Source: CAYQUO01 sp964420835
GTDB taxonomy: Bacteria > Chloroflexota > Anaerolineae > Anaerolineales > Anaerolineaceae
Direction of reading: 5' to 3'
Length of the DNA: 64,000 nucleotides
Assembly (NCBI GenBank): GCA_964420835.1
Contig: CAYQUO010000017.1
Span: 8,276-72,275 of the forward strand
Every line of letters starts with the position of its first letter. Position 1 is the first letter of the stretch. This document shows positions 54,080 to 61,635 of this stretch, in pieces. The position numbers and the translations under genes were made by a program. The notes below the pieces were generated by a model. It was not told the origin of the DNA. It worked only from the letters and a program-made list of their open reading frames with translations, and did not search any database.

Positions 54080-54739
54080 CTATGTTGTAACAGGTTTTAT
54101 TTCACGGCAATACGGATAATTTTGGCAACCATAAAATTGCTTTCCTTTATGTTCGCCTTGTACTGCTGTTCGTAAAACCATTGGAAGACCACATTTGGGG
54201 CAAATTGGATTCGAACCAGTCTCTATGGCAATTACTGGATATGGCGAAGGAACAATTTCCTCTACTAAAAACGGCTCGATTTGAGCCGCAATTTCTCTTG
54301 AATTATAGTACCTTTGAACTGGTAAACGCAACAAAGGCAACCCAGCAACTTCACAGACACTTTCTACAAACTTATCGCGTTTTTGAATGTTAATTCGGTT
54401 ATGGCTTAAATCGTCCAATTCAACGCCAAACAAAGGTTTCATTGTCGCAGAGTCACAAACCAAAAAATCTAAATGCTTTTGAGCGATTCTATTGAAATAG
54501 GCAACATTTTCATTGGGATGAGCCACAAAGAAAATATCTGTCATTCTTACCTTGGATTGAACTGTTAATCTTGGGCTAATTAAAGAAGATAGAACTTTAT
54601 AAAACGAAAATTCTGCCGGGGAAAGAAAATCATCACGCAGACGATAGGGAAGCGTATCAGGTGTTGTATCGGTTTTTGAGTGTTTTATAAAAGGAAAAAT
54701 GACGCTCAAACAACCTGGTTTTTCATTCGTTGAAGTCAT
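54080..54739 (-). CDS. DUF2726 protein with topoisomerase-type zinc finger
   Basis: 219 residues from the ATG at 54739. The middle (LSPAEFSFYKVLSSLI, KHLDFLVCDSATMKPLFGVELDD) is DUF2726, a restriction-endonuclease-like domain. The C-terminus ICPKCGLPMVLRTAVQGEHKG, then FYGCQNYPYCREIKPV is a topoisomerase C4 zinc finger. Such proteins are thought to be nucleases of mobile or defence contexts. The base composition is clearly more AT-rich than in the flanking operons, suggesting acquisition. The frame is open to 54787. Confidence 0.75.
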   Translation of the reverse strand: MTSTNEKPGCLSVIFPFIKHSKTDTTPDTLPYRLRDDFLSPAEFSFYKVLSSLISPRLTVQSKVRMTDIFFVAHPNENVAYFNRIAQKHLDFLVCDSATMKPLFGVELDDLSHNRINIQKRDKFVESVCEVAGLPLLRLPVQRYYNSREIAAQIEPFLVEEIVPSPYPVIAIETGSNPICPKCGLPMVLRTAVQGEHKGKQFYGCQNYPYCREIKPVTT

Positions 54740-54914
54740 GTTTGGATGGATATCTCCAGTGTGATGAAATTGCTGAAAGCATTTCAAAATCTATCTTTAT
54801 AGGATTATCAGATAATTCAAATGCAATTTTAACGAAACTTGTGGATAAATCAATTTTGGTTGGGATTTCATGACGAATTTGAAAGGTAACCTCCCCTTCA
54901 GTTATTGTAAACAT
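54723..54914 (-). CDS. Possible small protein upstream of the DUF2726 gene
   Basis: 63 residues from the ATG at 54914 (TTG starts lie slightly upstream). Natural-looking composition (FTITEGEVTFQIRHEIPTK, KIAFELSDNPIKIDFEMLSA) but no recognised family and no ribosome site. It overlaps the DUF2726 start by 17 bp, which would suit a two-gene unit. Confidence 0.33.
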   Translation of the reverse strand: MFTITEGEVTFQIRHEIPTKIDLSTSFVKIAFELSDNPIKIDFEMLSAISSHWRYPSKHDFNE

Positions 54915-55142
54915 GAACCACATCAACAATTGCTCTAAAGACTATCATGGCTCTTTTTACCTTTTGGATTTGCCTTATTCTTGCCCATGTTTTGCAAGGA
55001 TTGTGTCATCCATTAATTACATAAAACCCTATTATGCTGGAATCATGCCTGGTTATCATTAACAAGCAATTGCCACAAAATCAAAAATTATCTTATCCTA
55101 AACGAAGCAATATTCCAATAGCACTAAAAAAACTATGTTCAC

Positions 55143-55420
55143 TGGACCAGGCGCTTTACCCACGATCACAACAAACGCCCTCCGGCTGATATCGGAACTA
55201 CTGAGTTTGAAGCTCTCCTTATCCATCTGATAAAAGAGGGGAATATTTCCTCATTTGCCCATAACCAGGTGAAGCCCTTAATAATCAAATTGCATTTGTC
55301 CGAAATTACCATGAGCAGGATATCGTGTTAGGTTATGGCTCCCAGGACGGTAAAACGAAGATGATTTATGCCCATGTACTCAACCGAAGACCAAAGTCAG
55401 GGCAGAACCTGTTGGATTGA
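55143..55420 (+). pseudogene. Remnant of an integron-type tyrosine recombinase
   Basis: Three colinear pieces of one integrase survive. WTRRFTHDHNKRPPADIG, then TTEFEALLIHLIKEGNISSF match the core-binding domain of IntI-like integrases. YHEQDIVLGYG, in another frame, matches the segment before the catalytic core. DGKTKMIYAHVLNRRPKSGQ, then NLLD, is the catalytic tyrosine helix and C-terminus (MIYTHVLN in active enzymes). Most of the catalytic domain is deleted and frames shift, so it is dead. It marks past site-specific recombination in this island. Confidence 0.75.
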
Positions 55421-55437
55421 CAGATACACGTTGGAAT

Positions 55438-55473
55438 TTAACAGCGTTCTCCAGAACAGGAGAACGCTGTTAA
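55438..55473. terminator. Strong hairpin after the DUF35 gene
   Basis: A perfect 15-bp stem (TTAACAGCGTTCTCC and its complement) with loop AGAACA, 22 bp after the DUF35 stop and 17 bp after the integrase remnant. It has no long T-run. It probably terminates the mevalonate cluster. Confidence 0.65.
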
Positions 55474-55494
55474 TATAAATTGTTAAACTCGTGT

Positions 55495-55902
55495 TTAATC
55501 CGAAGCAGCAATCACCGGCCGGAACTTGTATCCATAAATGAGGATGCCCTTGTCACCCCCATCCGTGCGGATGAGGCGGGTGACCATTTCGACCGGCATG
55601 CCGATCTCCACCGGCTCTTCGCCCAGGTCGGTCAACTGGGCAGTGACCACCGGGCCCTCCTCCAGCTTGACCAGGGCAATGGTGTAGGGGGCTTTATCCT
55701 CGAAGCCAGCCGGACCTTCCCCCATGTGCGTAAAGGAATAGACCTCCCCCTTTCCGCTGAATGTGAAAGGCTCTTTGGCTTCGCTGCCACAGTTTGGGCA
55801 AACATCACGAGGGGGAAAGATCTTTACCTGGCATTGTGGGCAAACCTCGCCCACCAGGCCGTCGCGATGTTTTTGCAATCTCCAATGACGTGGAACCTCC
55901 AT
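55495..55902 (-). CDS. DUF35 zinc-ribbon/OB-fold protein of the mevalonate cluster
   Basis: 135 residues from the ATG at 55902 (AAAGGAG 8 bases upstream). A helix and rubredoxin-like zinc ribbon (MEVPRHWRLQKHRDG, VCPQCQVKIFPPRDVCPNCG) precede an OB-fold (GEVYSFTHMGEGPAGFED, APYTIALVKLEEGPVVTAQL). In archaea a DUF35 protein bridges acetoacetyl-CoA thiolase and HMG-CoA synthase, channelling acetoacetyl-CoA. Its place after thiolase-like and HMG-CoA synthase genes suggests the same scaffold role. Confidence 0.9.
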   Translation of the reverse strand: MEVPRHWRLQKHRDGLVGEVCPQCQVKIFPPRDVCPNCGSEAKEPFTFSGKGEVYSFTHMGEGPAGFEDKAPYTIALVKLEEGPVVTAQLTDLGEEPVEIGMPVEMVTRLIRTDGGDKGILIYGYKFRPVIAASD

Positions 55903-55980
55903 TGCATCACTCCTTTCCAAACGTACCGCTGCGTTCCCTCCACAGCGGACTGCATTCACAAAACATCCTCATACGAGATA

Positions 55981-57141
55981 TCAATTGAACCGCTCCAGCA
56001 CATGGGTGACTACTGTTGAAGCTGGCCCACCCAGTGATTGAATGAGCGCCCGGCCGGGTTTGGACAACTGGTTCTTCCCAGCCTCGCCGCGCAACTGCAA
56101 GGCTGCCTCAACAGCCTGGTAAACCCCGGTGGCGGCCAGTGGATCGCCGCGGGCCTTGCAGCCGCCCATGGTCATCACCGGCAGTTTGCCGCCCAGAGCC
56201 AGATCTCCATCCCTGCCCAGTTTCCAGCCCTCGCCACGCCCGGCAAATCCGGCTGCTTCCAGTGAGAGAACGGCGTAGATGGAAAAATTATCGCTCAGTT
56301 CAAAGAAATCCACCTCAGTGGGCAGGATGCCGGCCTGGTTGCAGGCCCGCTCCACGGAAAACCGGGCCGCCTGGAATGCCAGTGGATCGGACCGGTCATG
56401 CAGTGCCAGGGAGTCAATAACGGAAGCCGAACCGGATATGCGCACGAGGGGATGCCTGGCCTTTGTTTTCGCCAGGTCGGAACGGGCAAGGACGACGGCG
56501 GCGGCTCCATCGACATGGGGGGCCACATCGTAGAGGTTGAGCGGGCTGGCAACCATCTCGGCCCTGGAATAGGATTCCTCTTTTATGGGCTTGCGATAAT
56601 AGGCGTTCGGGTTGCCTGCCCCATTGGCATGCGCCAGGATGGCAAAATCCGCCAGGGCTTCCCGCGGAATGCGGTACTCGTGGAGATACCGTTGGGCCAG
56701 CAGGGCGGCCTGGGCGGCAGGATTCATGCCGGCTTCACCTTCGTAATCCGTATCCCCCGAAAGCGAAACCGCGGCTTCCACTTCCGGCCCGACCACATCG
56801 GTGAATTTCTCCACGCCAACCACCACAGCCACATCCACGTAGCCGGAAGCGATGGCCAGGAAACCCAGGCGCAGGGCAGCCCCGCCAGAGGCACCGGCTG
56901 CTTCCAGCGTAAAGGATTCAACACCCTTTAGACCGGCATGCTCGCTTAATTGTGCGCCAAGGTTGGTCTGTCGGGAAAGGACGGATGCCAGAAAATTGCC
57001 AATATACAGGGCCTGCGGTTCAAGCCCGCCAGAGTCCTTCAAGGCAGCCCGGATGGCCCGGGTTGAAAGGGTGTGCAGCGGCAGTTCCCAGTGTTCACCC
57101 ACCGGGACCTGGCCGACACCGGCAATGACAACATCGACCAT
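55981..57141 (-). CDS. Thiolase-like protein lacking the usual catalytic residues
   Basis: 386 residues with a full thiolase fold (archaeal/SCP2-like type), e.g. VVVGVEKFTDVVG, HANGAGNPNAYYRKP, SDNFSIYAVLSLEAAGF. At the nucleophile position it has LEAAGASGGAALR where active relatives have a cysteine (G83). The EVHD-type histidine is S283 (ELSDNF), and the GHP histidine is D333 (GGCKARGDPLAATG). It is therefore probably not a normal acetoacetyl-CoA thiolase. It could be a structural partner of HMG-CoA synthase and DUF35, or use other residues. AAGGAGG precedes the start. Confidence 0.85.
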   Translation of the reverse strand: MVDVVIAGVGQVPVGEHWELPLHTLSTRAIRAALKDSGGLEPQALYIGNFLASVLSRQTNLGAQLSEHAGLKGVESFTLEAAGASGGAALRLGFLAIASGYVDVAVVVGVEKFTDVVGPEVEAAVSLSGDTDYEGEAGMNPAAQAALLAQRYLHEYRIPREALADFAILAHANGAGNPNAYYRKPIKEESYSRAEMVASPLNLYDVAPHVDGAAAVVLARSDLAKTKARHPLVRISGSASVIDSLALHDRSDPLAFQAARFSVERACNQAGILPTEVDFFELSDNFSIYAVLSLEAAGFAGRGEGWKLGRDGDLALGGKLPVMTMGGCKARGDPLAATGVYQAVEAALQLRGEAGKNQLSKPGRALIQSLGGPASTVVTHVLERFN

Positions 57142-57153
57142 GATATTCCCTCC

Positions 57154-58239
57154 TTAATTCGCCAGTTTGCCGCGCAGGCGTACGTACATCCCGTAATCGA
57201 TCTCTGTACGGCGGGCGATGTAATCCCCGGTCTTGGGAGCGAGGTCGCGTTTTTCAGAAATGCGGTCCGTGACCTTTAAGGAAAAGGCATCCGATCCGGC
57301 CCCGGAGCCGTAGGAGGTAACCAGGATTCGGTCGCCCGGTTCGGAAACATCCAGAACCGCTGTCAATCCGATGATCGCCGCCCCGGCATAGGTGTTGCCA
57401 ATTACCGGGGAAAGGACACCAACCTTAAGTTGCTCCTCCGTAAAACCAAGCAACTGGCCTGCCCTGACGGGAAACTTGGAATTTGGCTGGTGAAAAACAG
57501 CATGCTTGTAGTCGGCTGGTTTTGCCCCCAGTTCCTGCAGCAGGCGGGAGGCGGCGGAATGAATGTGGTGAAAATAAGCCGGCTCGCCGGTAAACCGCTG
57601 TCCGTGCTGCGGGTAGAGTTGCATGGGCCGACGCCAGAAATCCGGTGTGTCACTGACAAAGGAATAGGCGGCTTCGATTATGGCAAGGGATTCCCCGGCT
57701 GGACCGAGGATGAAAGCCGCACCGCCACAGCTGGCGGTGTATTCCAATTGATCGCCAGGTTCCCCCTGGGCGGTATCCATGCCGATGGCCAGGGCGTAGC
57801 GGCCCATGCCTGAGCCAACCAGTCCCATGGCTGCCACCATCGCTTCCGTTCCTGCCTTGCAGGCGAACTGCCAATCGCCGGCGGAGATGTGATTCCCGGC
57901 ACCGATGGCCTCGGCAACAACCGTGCCGCTGGGTTTAACGGCATAGGGGTGGGATTCCGAGCCGATCCAAATCGCACGGAGGTCCGAGGCGGCTATTCCG
58001 GAACGCCGGATGGCGTTGCGTGCAGCCTCAATGGACATGGTAATGACATCCTCGTCCAGCCCGGCAACGGATTTTTCCTTGACCGGTGCGCCGCTCGCCC
58101 CGCCGTGCCAGATGCGATTGATCTCGCTTGCTGGCAGGCGGTAGCGAGGAACGTAGGCGCCGTAGCCGATGATTCCAACCGGCCGGTCGGTCTTTAAAAG
58201 CAAAGTATCATTTTCCGCGGATGGTTTCAATGTTCCCAT
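57154..58239 (-). CDS. Hydroxymethylglutaryl-CoA synthase
   Basis: 361 residues, the short archaeal/bacterial type. GIIGYGAYVPRYRLPASEI opens the fold. The catalytic cysteine is C127 in GDWQFACKAGTEAM and the histidine is in AVFHQPNSKFP. VGVLSPVIGNTYAGAAIIGL is also conserved. It condenses acetyl-CoA with acetoacetyl-CoA to HMG-CoA. The start overlaps the HMG-CoA reductase stop (TGATG) with AGGAGG upstream, so the two are coupled. Confidence 0.93.
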   Translation of the reverse strand: MGTLKPSAENDTLLLKTDRPVGIIGYGAYVPRYRLPASEINRIWHGGASGAPVKEKSVAGLDEDVITMSIEAARNAIRRSGIAASDLRAIWIGSESHPYAVKPSGTVVAEAIGAGNHISAGDWQFACKAGTEAMVAAMGLVGSGMGRYALAIGMDTAQGEPGDQLEYTASCGGAAFILGPAGESLAIIEAAYSFVSDTPDFWRRPMQLYPQHGQRFTGEPAYFHHIHSAASRLLQELGAKPADYKHAVFHQPNSKFPVRAGQLLGFTEEQLKVGVLSPVIGNTYAGAAIIGLTAVLDVSEPGDRILVTSYGSGAGSDAFSLKVTDRISEKRDLAPKTGDYIARRTEIDYGMYVRLRGKLAN

Positions 58240-59537
58240 CAGAATTCCTCCTTACTCTCTTGTAATTCACTTAATAGATCAATCGCCCGTTCCAGGCGGA
58301 TGTTCTTCTCTGACACCATTCGGGAGGCAATCTCACCGGCCTGCTCCGGGGCAGCTCCGGCGGCAATGGCGACCTGTCGTGCGTGCAGCCCCATATGCCC
58401 GCGCTGTATGCCCTCGGTGGCGAGGGCTCGCAGGGCAGCCAAGTTCTGGGCAAGGCCAACTGAAACGATGATCTCTGCCAGTTCCCTTGCGGTCTTGATG
58501 CCCATCAGTTTGAGGGCGGTGCGGGCTCCCGGGTGAACATGGGTGGCTCCTCCAACAATCCCCACCGCAAGCGGCATTTCCAACCTGCCCACCAGGCTTC
58601 CATCCGGCCCCTTTTCCCAGGTGCTCAGGCTGGTGTAACGGCCTTTGCGCGCAGCATACGCATGAGCCCCGGCCTCCACTGCCCGCCAGTCGTTGCCGGT
58701 GGCAAGCAGGACAGCATCCACCCCGTTCATGATGCCCTTGTTGTTGGTGGCTGCCCGGTACGAGTCCGCGGCGGCAAAGGCCCAGGCCTGCAGGATATTG
58801 TCTCGGACCTGCTCGCCGGTAAAGGTATTAAAACCAAGGGCAGCCACTGGAATGGATACTTTTGCCCTCGCAAGCCGGCGGTCGGCTAGATTGGAAAGAA
58901 TACGCAACAGGACCCGCCCACCGGTAATCCTTTCCACTTCCGGTGCCAGGAGTTCCATGGATGTATTTACAGCATTGGCTCCCATGGCATCCAGGACATC
59001 AATATAAACATGGACAACGAGAAAACGACCGGTGAGCGGATGCTGCAGAATGCGAACATCCATTGATCGGGCCCCGCCACCCAGCCTAGCAAGTTGTGGG
59101 TGACAATCCGTGGCCATCTTTAACAACAATTCCTTTTCAGCGAGAAGGCGATTGCGGGCTGCCTTGGGAACAGCAACATCCAAAACCTGGATCTGGCCGA
59201 TCATCACGGATGGATCGGCGGAAGCCACAAAACCCCCAGCCGAACGGGCCAGTTTGGCCATAAAGGACGCTGCAGCCACAACGGACGGCTCCTCGATGAC
59301 CATGGGGACCTGAATTTCACGACCATTGATCAGAAACCCGCGCGCAATGCCCAGTGGCAGGGCATAGGTGCCGATACAGTTCTCCACCATGCGCTCGGCC
59401 TGCTCAAAGGACAGGCCCGGCTGACCGGAGAGTTCCAGCACATCCTGCAATTGCATGCCGTCTATTGCGGCAAGGGCGTTGCGCCTTTGCTCCAGGGTCA
59501 TTTTGTGAAATTTTATTCCGGTGTGATCCGTGGCCAT
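58239..59537 (-). CDS. mvaA: HMG-CoA reductase, class II
   Basis: 432 residues, the length of class II (bacterial) reductases. The active-site glutamate is in ENCIGTYALPLG (E52), then DAMGANAVNT, the lysine in ATNNKGIMNG, and the flap histidine in GHMGLHARQVAIAAGA. It interconverts HMG-CoA and mevalonate. Next to HMG-CoA synthase it is expected to run in the biosynthetic direction, feeding isoprenoids. Later mevalonate genes are not in the window. Confidence 0.95.
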   Translation of the reverse strand: MATDHTGIKFHKMTLEQRRNALAAIDGMQLQDVLELSGQPGLSFEQAERMVENCIGTYALPLGIARGFLINGREIQVPMVIEEPSVVAAASFMAKLARSAGGFVASADPSVMIGQIQVLDVAVPKAARNRLLAEKELLLKMATDCHPQLARLGGGARSMDVRILQHPLTGRFLVVHVYIDVLDAMGANAVNTSMELLAPEVERITGGRVLLRILSNLADRRLARAKVSIPVAALGFNTFTGEQVRDNILQAWAFAAADSYRAATNNKGIMNGVDAVLLATGNDWRAVEAGAHAYAARKGRYTSLSTWEKGPDGSLVGRLEMPLAVGIVGGATHVHPGARTALKLMGIKTARELAEIIVSVGLAQNLAALRALATEGIQRGHMGLHARQVAIAAGAAPEQAGEIASRMVSEKNIRLERAIDLLSELQESKEEF

Positions 59538-59798
59538 TGAAGGGACCCTTCTTCAAACATATCCCTTCTCTATCTTACCGGTTCCTCCTGCCAAAAACTA
59601 TCAGGATAATTGAAAAAGTTGCCAATGGATGATGTTCCGGCGCGTACGCCAAGGGCCTGAACGGCCAGAAAAAGCCGGTATTCTGCTTCCAGAAAAAGAC
59701 CAGTGACGGTCAAACAAGGAGAGGCCCGGCTGCCCCCTTTGTTATGGGAACCCCGCAGGTGGCCCTGGCATACGGCCATTAGATGCCGGAAGGTTTTG

Positions 59799-60485
59799 CT
59801 AAGCGATCTCCAGGCTTTCGCCGGGTTTCAGGACGTGAACCCTCACCCCGGTTTCATCCTCCACCTTTTTTTCCCAGGCCAGCGCATCCTGCCGGATGAC
59901 ATCAAAGGCGCTGAAGTGGATGGGGATGACATGTTTGGGCTGCAGAAGCCTAACCGCCCGCAGGGCATCGGCCGGCCCCATGGTGTAGTTGTCACCAATG
60001 GGCAGGACGGCCAACTCGACATCTTCCTCGCCAATTAGGCGCATATCGCCGAAGAGGCCTGTGTCACCGGCAAGGTATACCTTGCGCCCACTCTCAAGGG
60101 TGAGAAGGAAGCCGGCAGGATTGCCCCCATAACTCCCGTCCGGAAGGGCGGAGCCATGGTGGGCTTGGGTCAACTTTAGGTAACCAAAGGGGTGTTGGAA
60201 CCCGCCGCCGATGTGCTGGGCATGGGTTTTGACCCCCTGATTCTGCAACCAGGTGCAGATCTCGGCATTGCTGATGACAAGGGCACCACTGCGTTTTGCA
60301 ATGGCCACCGTATCTCCGACGTGATCGCCGTGTCCATGGGTGACGAGAATATAGTCCGGTTTTAGGTTTTCTGGTTTGATGGTTGCATCCGGGTTGCCGG
60401 TGAAAAAAGGGTCGACGAGGATGTTGAACCCCAATATTTCAAGGCCGAGGGTGGCATGTCCGTACCAGGTGATTTTTGCAGTCAT
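59799..60485 (-). CDS. UPF0173 metallo-beta-lactamase-fold hydrolase
   Basis: 228 residues. ITWYGHATLGLEI is the family N-terminus, THGHGDHVGD is the zinc-binding HxHxDH motif, and the third and fourth ligands lie in AHHGS, LAGDTGLFGDM and VIPIHFSAFD. The UPF0173 family are metal-dependent hydrolases of unknown physiological substrate. A single-gene unit between mvaA and the DegV gene. Confidence 0.92.
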   Translation of the reverse strand: MTAKITWYGHATLGLEILGFNILVDPFFTGNPDATIKPENLKPDYILVTHGHGDHVGDTVAIAKRSGALVISNAEICTWLQNQGVKTHAQHIGGGFQHPFGYLKLTQAHHGSALPDGSYGGNPAGFLLTLESGRKVYLAGDTGLFGDMRLIGEEDVELAVLPIGDNYTMGPADALRAVRLLQPKHVIPIHFSAFDVIRQDALAWEKKVEDETGVRVHVLKPGESLEIA

Positions 60486-60607
60486 TTTTAACCTCCTGTT
60501 GTCTTAATGATACTGTGAAATCTGGTAAATCGATAAGAGCACGGACCCGGCTGAAGTGGCTGAAATAGCCATGACAAAACAAACCACGGAGGGACCGACG
60601 GGGCGCC

Positions 60608-61513
60608 CTACCTGGCAAGGGCCTGCGCCTGGCGGGTGACGGAAGCGAGCGGACTGGAGCCGCTGACATCCAGAGGTTTTGAGCCGATGCAGACCACACC
60701 CATGGCGCCCGGTCCGACGTGGACTCCAATGGCGGGAGTGATATCGGCAATCAGGCTGGGCATTTCGTGGGAGAGGTAAGGGCGTACCCGTGGAATGAAA
60801 TCTTCCAGGCCAGCCTTGGCATTGGAGTGGAGAAATCCGATCCTCTCGATGTCACCCATATCACGGACGTGTTCGATGAGGCGATCATCGGCGTTCTTGA
60901 GGGTTCGCACCTTTTCCATGTGAGGATATCCCCTATGGACGACCATGACCGGCTTGATGTTCAGCAGAGTCGCCAGCCGATAGGGAAGGTGGGAGAGGCG
61001 CCCGCTTCGGCGGAGGTATTCCACCGTTGCAAGGCGGGCGAAGATATAGGTGCGGTTGCCCAATTGCTCCACCAGGTGGGTTATTTCGGCAGCAGAAGCC
61101 CCATCGCGGGCAGCACGGGCAGCTTCGATGACGATCAGTCCCAGGCCAAGGGATAGCTGGCCTGAATCCACAACTGTGACCGGGAACGGCTGTTCGTCTG
61201 CGGCGGCGATACGGGCGGCGTCCACAACGCTGCTGAGGGTTCCAGCCACATGGATGGATACGATCCCATCGGCTCCATTCTTTTGCAGGCGCTGATATTC
61301 GGCGTTGAAGGCACCATGACCAGGAGCCGAGGTGGTGGGGTGGGGGTTGGCATGGGGAAGGCGTGAATAGAAATCATCGCGGGAAATATCCACGCCATCC
61401 AGGTAACTGCGGGAATCCATGTTAACGTAACAGGGAATAACGGAAATCCCAAATTCCTGTTGAACGCTGAGGGGCAGGTCGCAGGTGCTGTCTGTGACGA
61501 TCCTTACCGGCAT
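60608..61513 (-). CDS. DegV family fatty-acid-binding protein
   Basis: 301 residues. VRIVTDSTCDLPLSVQQEFG is the DegV N-terminus, HPTTSAPGHGAFNAEYQRL holds the conserved TS motif, and RSGRLSHLPYRLATLLNIKPV lies in the second domain. DegV/FakB proteins bind a fatty acid for phosphorylation by FakA. FakA is not in the window. Length and motifs are normal. Confidence 0.92.
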   Translation of the reverse strand: MPVRIVTDSTCDLPLSVQQEFGISVIPCYVNMDSRSYLDGVDISRDDFYSRLPHANPHPTTSAPGHGAFNAEYQRLQKNGADGIVSIHVAGTLSSVVDAARIAAADEQPFPVTVVDSGQLSLGLGLIVIEAARAARDGASAAEITHLVEQLGNRTYIFARLATVEYLRRSGRLSHLPYRLATLLNIKPVMVVHRGYPHMEKVRTLKNADDRLIEHVRDMGDIERIGFLHSNAKAGLEDFIPRVRPYLSHEMPSLIADITPAIGVHVGPGAMGVVCIGSKPLDVSGSSPLASVTRQAQALAR

Positions 61514-61635
61514 GACAACCTCCAGTCCAGGTTATTTAATATAACCAGCCAAAGCGAAATAAGTGACGGGAGAAGGAGGGTAAAAGGGGAACGACAAAAC
61601 CTGAGAAAGTTGAGGGGGATCGACCGCAACACAAC

